Virus record (IMG/VR): IMGVR_UViG_3300025138_000097
Location: 1 to 40,728 of that record
Direction: 5' to 3' (one strand)
DNA from: a virus
Length of the DNA: 40,728 bases
Made by a program: the position numbers and the translations under genes. This document shows positions 37,602-40,728 of the stretch, piece by piece (position 1 is the first letter of the stretch; each line of letters starts with the position of its first letter). The notes under the pieces are model-generated. The model saw nothing but the letters and a program-made list of their open reading frames with translations, was not told the DNA's origin and ran no database searches.

Positions 37602-38173
37602 TTAAACTTAGCTCCAACTAACCAACCAATTAAAGACATTCTTTTGCCTTTTGTAACAGGTGTAACTCTGTGTGTTAAAAAAGATGGAAAAACAATTACT
37701 GAACCTTTTTGTTTCATGTCTATTTTTTCTTGTTTAGTAAATTCTGAATTTTGAATTTGAAAATCACCACCAACATAATCACTTGGTTCAGACAATTGTA
37801 TTACTACAGAAAGTTTTCTATGATATAACTCATTAGATGTCCATTGAATATCTTGATGCCAATCGTATTTGCCTTTGTATTTTGCATCGTATATAGAAAA
37901 TTGTAATGCTTGTAATTGATTTATATCAAATCCAAAATTAGCATTGTTTGAAGTAGTACCTAATCTATACACCAGATTAAAAAAATCAGAGTCTTTATAT
38001 TCGTCAAAGAAAAATACCTTTGACCTTCTATGGTCTGTATCTAATTCAAACTTATTATGATTAGCTAAATCTACTGTACCAAAGTTAAATTGTTTGTTTA
38101 AACCTCGTTCAACAATTCCATCTACAGTATCTTTATCGACTTGAGATGTGTAATAAATCCAATCAAATTTCAT
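37598..38173 (-). CDS. 2-oxoglutarate/Fe(II) oxygenase-like protein 1 (PKHD/P4H type)
   Basis: This 191-residue protein has the clearest prolyl-4-hydroxylase pattern of the four. YKGKYDWHQDIQW holds His106-x-Asp108. LSVVIQLSEPSDYVGGDFQI forms the central strands. GSVIVFPSFLTHRVTPVTKG carries the distal His168, and KRMSLIGW carries Arg178. It is the first gene of the cassette, 28 bases after the short fibre-associated gene, with AAGGA before the ATG. Known relatives hydroxylate proteins or small molecules. The substrate here cannot be read from the sequence. Confidence 0.85.
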   Translation of the reverse strand: MKFDWIYYTSQVDKDTVDGIVERGLNKQFNFGTVDLANHNKFELDTDHRRSKVFFFDEYKDSDFFNLVYRLGTTSNNANFGFDINQLQALQFSIYDAKYKGKYDWHQDIQWTSNELYHRKLSVVIQLSEPSDYVGGDFQIQNSEFTKQEKIDMKQKGSVIVFPSFLTHRVTPVTKGKRMSLIGWLVGAKFK

Positions 38174-38201
38174 TGACTTTTCCTTAATTAATTTTACATT
38201 T

Positions 38202-38606
38202 TTATTCTTGCAAAGTTACCCCATTTATTACCCAACCTTCTGTTTTTGGAGAAGCAGAATCAGCATTATAGACAGCTTCATCCCATCCCCAATAACCTAA
38301 CCCAGCAGGTTTTGCTATAGGTGGTTGCCAATCATTACTACCATCTAATGTCCAAGAGGGAAAAGGTTGTATTCTCAAAAATTCATCTGCTGATGCATCA
38401 TATTTACCACCAATTTCAGCATAATGTTTTCTTATTTTTTGATTGTATGAAGTCTGTTTGTAAGTACCAGCACCAAACAAAGACACACAGAATGCAATCC
38501 CTACTGCTTCTGATTCATTGCCATCACCATCTAAGCAATCAGAGTCTGCTATTACATTTATAGCGGTTACCAAATTATTGTCATCTAATACTGCAAAATG
38601 TGCCAT
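38202..38606 (-). CDS. Short fibre-associated protein typical of marine phages (copy 2)
   Basis: This 134-residue paralogue of the gene at 470-844 shares MAHFAxLD, DGNESEAVGIAFCV, LFGAGTYxQTSYNxxIRKxY and KPF/QPF-x-SW. The C-terminal third is different (LGYWGWDEAVYNADSASPKT, then EGWVINGVTLQE). It follows the adhesin gene by 8 bases, exactly as in copy 1, but is followed by the four oxygenase genes instead of the secreted-protein gene. Confidence 0.8.
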   Translation of the reverse strand: MAHFAVLDDNNLVTAINVIADSDCLDGDGNESEAVGIAFCVSLFGAGTYKQTSYNQKIRKHYAEIGGKYDASADEFLRIQPFPSWTLDGSNDWQPPIAKPAGLGYWGWDEAVYNADSASPKTEGWVINGVTLQE

Positions 38607-38614
38607 ATCTACTC

Positions 38615-39562
38615 CTAATTTTGAAATTTATATCTAAGAATAACAACACCTGAACCACCAGCATAACCAGAATAATTGGCACTTGGTGTGGCAATGCCAC
38701 CGCCACCGCCACCGCCAGTATTTGCAGAACCACCACTGCCACCAACTGATGGTGCATAAGGAGCACCACCAACTGCTCCAGTACCTCCACCGCCTGAGCC
38801 ACCAGAACCGGGGTCAGCGTAATTATTATTGTGAGAGTTTCCACCACCACCACCACCAGCTCTTGTAACTGAATCTACACTCCAAGCTGCTCCAGCTCCA
38901 CCATTACCAGTATTGGTATATGTTCCATCATTTCGACCATTTTGGCCAGCAGCTCCAGCTCCCCCTCCTCCGCCAGACCGAGAATTTGCTCCACCATTTC
39001 CACCATTATGTCCTTGACCTGAAATGCCTGAACCGCCTGAAGTCACGCTGCCATTAAACCAACCACCTCCAGCCCCAGAACCGCCACTTCCTCCAGCCAT
39101 ACCTCCACGAGTAGAAGTAATACCCATAGCAGAACTATTTGAACCAGCACCACCAACTGTTACAGTATAATTTTGTGCAGAAGATTCAACTGTTGAGGCT
39201 CTCATGCCTCCAGCACCTCCTCCTCCTCCAGACATATTTGAACCATGGCTTCCTATGCCACCTCCAGCAATTACTAAATAATCTACTGTAGCATCTGCTG
39301 CTCCTCCTGCTGCGGTATTGACTGCAAAAGTTCCTGAGCTGTTAAAAGTATGAATTTTGTAATTACCAGACGTTGTAATTGTGCCACCAGTAGCACTAAT
39401 AGGAACATAATTACTTGTGCCTTGAAAATCAGCGTGGACTTGTATTTCTCCACTACTTGGAGCATTACCTTTACTGTAATATTCACTTAAAGCGTGTGGA
39501 GCTGAACCACCATACTCTCCAGCAATGTCACCTATACTTAATTGTCCTGTACCTAATGCCAT
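38615..39562 (-). CDS. Glycine-rich tail adhesin (copy 2)
   Basis: This 315-residue paralogue of the 853-1830 gene has the N-terminus MALGTGQLSIGDIAGEYGGS with LSEYYSKGNAPSSGEIQVHA and the C-terminus GSGVVILRYKFQN. Both align well with copy 1. The middle, from about residue 100, is a different set of Gly runs and linkers. Conserved ends and an exchanged Gly-rich centre fit a receptor-binding tip under selection. TAATG couples it to the fibre gene. Confidence 0.75.
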   Translation of the reverse strand: MALGTGQLSIGDIAGEYGGSAPHALSEYYSKGNAPSSGEIQVHADFQGTSNYVPISATGGTITTSGNYKIHTFNSSGTFAVNTAAGGAADATVDYLVIAGGGIGSHGSNMSGGGGGAGGMRASTVESSAQNYTVTVGGAGSNSSAMGITSTRGGMAGGSGGSGAGGGWFNGSVTSGGSGISGQGHNGGNGGANSRSGGGGGAGAAGQNGRNDGTYTNTGNGGAGAAWSVDSVTRAGGGGGGNSHNNNYADPGSGGSGGGGTGAVGGAPYAPSVGGSGGSANTGGGGGGGIATPSANYSGYAGGSGVVILRYKFQN

Positions 39563-40728
39563 TATTTCTTCTCCAGTTTTTCTACTTTAGCAGTTAGCTC
39601 CTTAATTGCTTCTACTAGTAAACCAATTGTTTGGTCATACTGAACAGTTTTGTAAGCTATGCCATCATCGTGTTGTAAAGGTAATTCTGTTTCTGTCACT
39701 GCTGAAGGCATTACTTTTTCAACGTCTTGTGCAATAAGTCCAGCAGACTTCTTGTCATCTTTGTTGTAAGTAAAAGTTACACCATTTAACTGACCAACCT
39801 TAGATAAAGCATCTGTAATTGGCTCTATGTCGTGCTTTAATCTTTCATCTGAAATAGTAGTTGAGAAAGCAATAACATCATTTTCAACGTGTAATACTCC
39901 AGCGTTAGTAAGCCTCATATCTTCAGCACCATCTAAATGAAAACCAATAATAGTAGTATCTAAATTAATATAGTCGTTAGTATCTCTACCAATCTGAGTA
40001 ACACCTTTTCTCAAGTCACCTAGTGATTCTGATAAATGAGCATTGTCAATTGAGTCATCTGTGTAATGCTCAGAGTTAATTGCATTATCTTGTATGTTAG
40101 TACCATCTATACAATCATTAGCTAAATGTGCGTGGTCAATACTTGCATCTACATACTGACTAGAATCTACAGAATTCGCTGCCATCTTGGCTAGAGTAAT
40201 ATTTCCGTTTGTAATATGGTCTGTTTGTATCGAGCCATTCACATATTGGTCTGTATTAACACTATTTGTACTCATCTTAGCTAGAGTAATTTGTGCATCT
40301 TGTATGTGTGCGGTTCTTACTGCATCATCAATAATGGCATCTGTGTTTACAGAGTTTGGTGCTAAATGTTCTGCATCAATACTGTCTGCAACAATGTGTT
40401 CACTATTTATGACATCATCTCCAATGTTATCTCCATCCACACAATCTGCGGATAAGTGAACATGGTCTATACTACCATCTACATAAGAATCAGAATCTAT
40501 TGAATTTGCTGCCATCTTAGCTGCTGTAATTGCATCTGCTGCTATAGAAGCTGTACCTACTGTAGTCCAATCTAAAACACCTGAACCATTTGTAAGTAAC
40601 ACCTCATTAGCATTACCATCATCATTAGGAAATACTAGCGTGTAACTAGCATTAGCTGAATGTGGTGGACTTTGTAATTTTATTCCATGAGAATTTTGTG
40701 AACAGTTTAATTGTATGTAACCATCTGC
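39562..40728 (-). CDS. Tail fibre with S74 chaperone (copy 2, N-terminus cut by window edge)
   Basis: The frame is open to the right edge. The visible 388 residues start at [20 protein letters not shown], which corresponds to about residue 93 of copy 1, so roughly 92 N-terminal residues lie outside. The shaft repeats differ in number and sequence (SVNTDQYVNGSIQTDHI and similar). The end from [20 protein letters not shown] onward and the chaperone ([13 protein letters not shown], cleavage expected at Ser-Asp 95 residues from the end) are nearly identical to copy 1. The last ~180 bases match 2,879-3,059 with three substitutions that I count by eye. Confidence 0.88.
   Translation of the reverse strand, partial: ADGYIQLNCSQNSHGIKLQSPPHSANASYTLVFPNDDGNANEVLLTNGSGVLDWTTVGTASIAADAITAAKMAANSIDSDSYVDGSIDHVHLSADCVDGDNIGDDVINSEHIVADSIDAEHLAPNSVNTDAIIDDAVRTAHIQDAQITLAKMSTNSVNTDQYVNGSIQTDHITNGNITLAKMAANSVDSSQYVDASIDHAHLANDCIDGTNIQDNAINSEHYTDDSIDNAHLSESLGDLRKGVTQIGRDTNDYINLDTTIIGFHLDGAEDMRLTNAGVLHVENDVIAFSTTISDERLKHDIEPITDALSKVGQLNGVTFTYNKDDKKSAGLIAQDVEKVMPSAVTETELPLQHDDGIAYKTVQYDQTIGLLVEAIKELTAKVEKLEKK

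Overview
The window is almost entirely the genome of a tailed, podovirus-like bacteriophage with an AT-rich genome. It has a P22-type small terminase, a large terminase, a long P22/SU10-like portal, a scaffold, an SU10-like (DUF5309) major capsid protein, a short-tail nozzle/adaptor set and large ejection-type proteins. The short fibre-associated protein, the many 2-oxoglutarate/Fe(II) oxygenases and the glycine-rich adhesins are typical of marine phages. With the low G+C this suggests an AT-rich marine bacterial host (SAR11-like or similar), but the sequence does not prove the host. I see no integrase, DNA polymerase, primase, helicase, RNA polymerase, tRNA or CRISPR array.

Layout. (1) Positions 1-25,515, minus strand. 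Read in transcription order (right to left), this runs: HTH regulator, VRR-NUC nuclease, DUF1364 and NinB-like recombination genes, small conserved basic proteins, terminase small and large subunits, a 1,058-residue virion protein with a HEFQH zincin motif, head-tail adaptor, tail/nozzle genes, ejection proteins, portal, scaffold, major capsid protein and terminator, tail fibre with an S74 chaperone, glycine-rich adhesin, short fibre-associated protein, and a truncated secreted-protein gene. (2) 25,561-26,282: the only long gene-free stretch. It holds a run of hairpins and a candidate ~70-nt RNA with its own promoter and terminator. (3) 26,283-31,596, plus strand: early genes, including many very small proteins, a winged-helix protein, a putative ssDNA-annealing protein, SSB, a lipoprotein, an anti-sigma-like protein, a second small HTH protein and a DUF932 protein. 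(4) 31,637-40,728, minus strand: DUF1353, holin-like and membrane genes, five overlapping secreted-protein genes, four different tandem 2OG-Fe(II) oxygenases, then a second fibre cassette cut by the right edge.

Regulation. Five promoters carry the same palindrome, ATATC-N6-GATAT, overlapping the -10 box. Four drive the plus-strand genes and one drives the HTH gene itself, which looks like an autoregulated repressor regulon. In the four plus-strand promoters, a hairpin starts exactly six bases after the -10 box, and its arms change sequence while keeping pairing.

Topology. The fibre cassette at the left end (1-3,335) is repeated in altered form at the right end (35,359-40,728), and the right edge stops inside a stretch nearly identical to 2,879-3,059. 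If the genome is circular or circularly permuted (about 37.7 kb per unit), the minus-strand genes form one continuous late block, and the two ends are two alleles of one variable host-recognition locus, one of them carrying the oxygenase cassette. A true duplication is the alternative.
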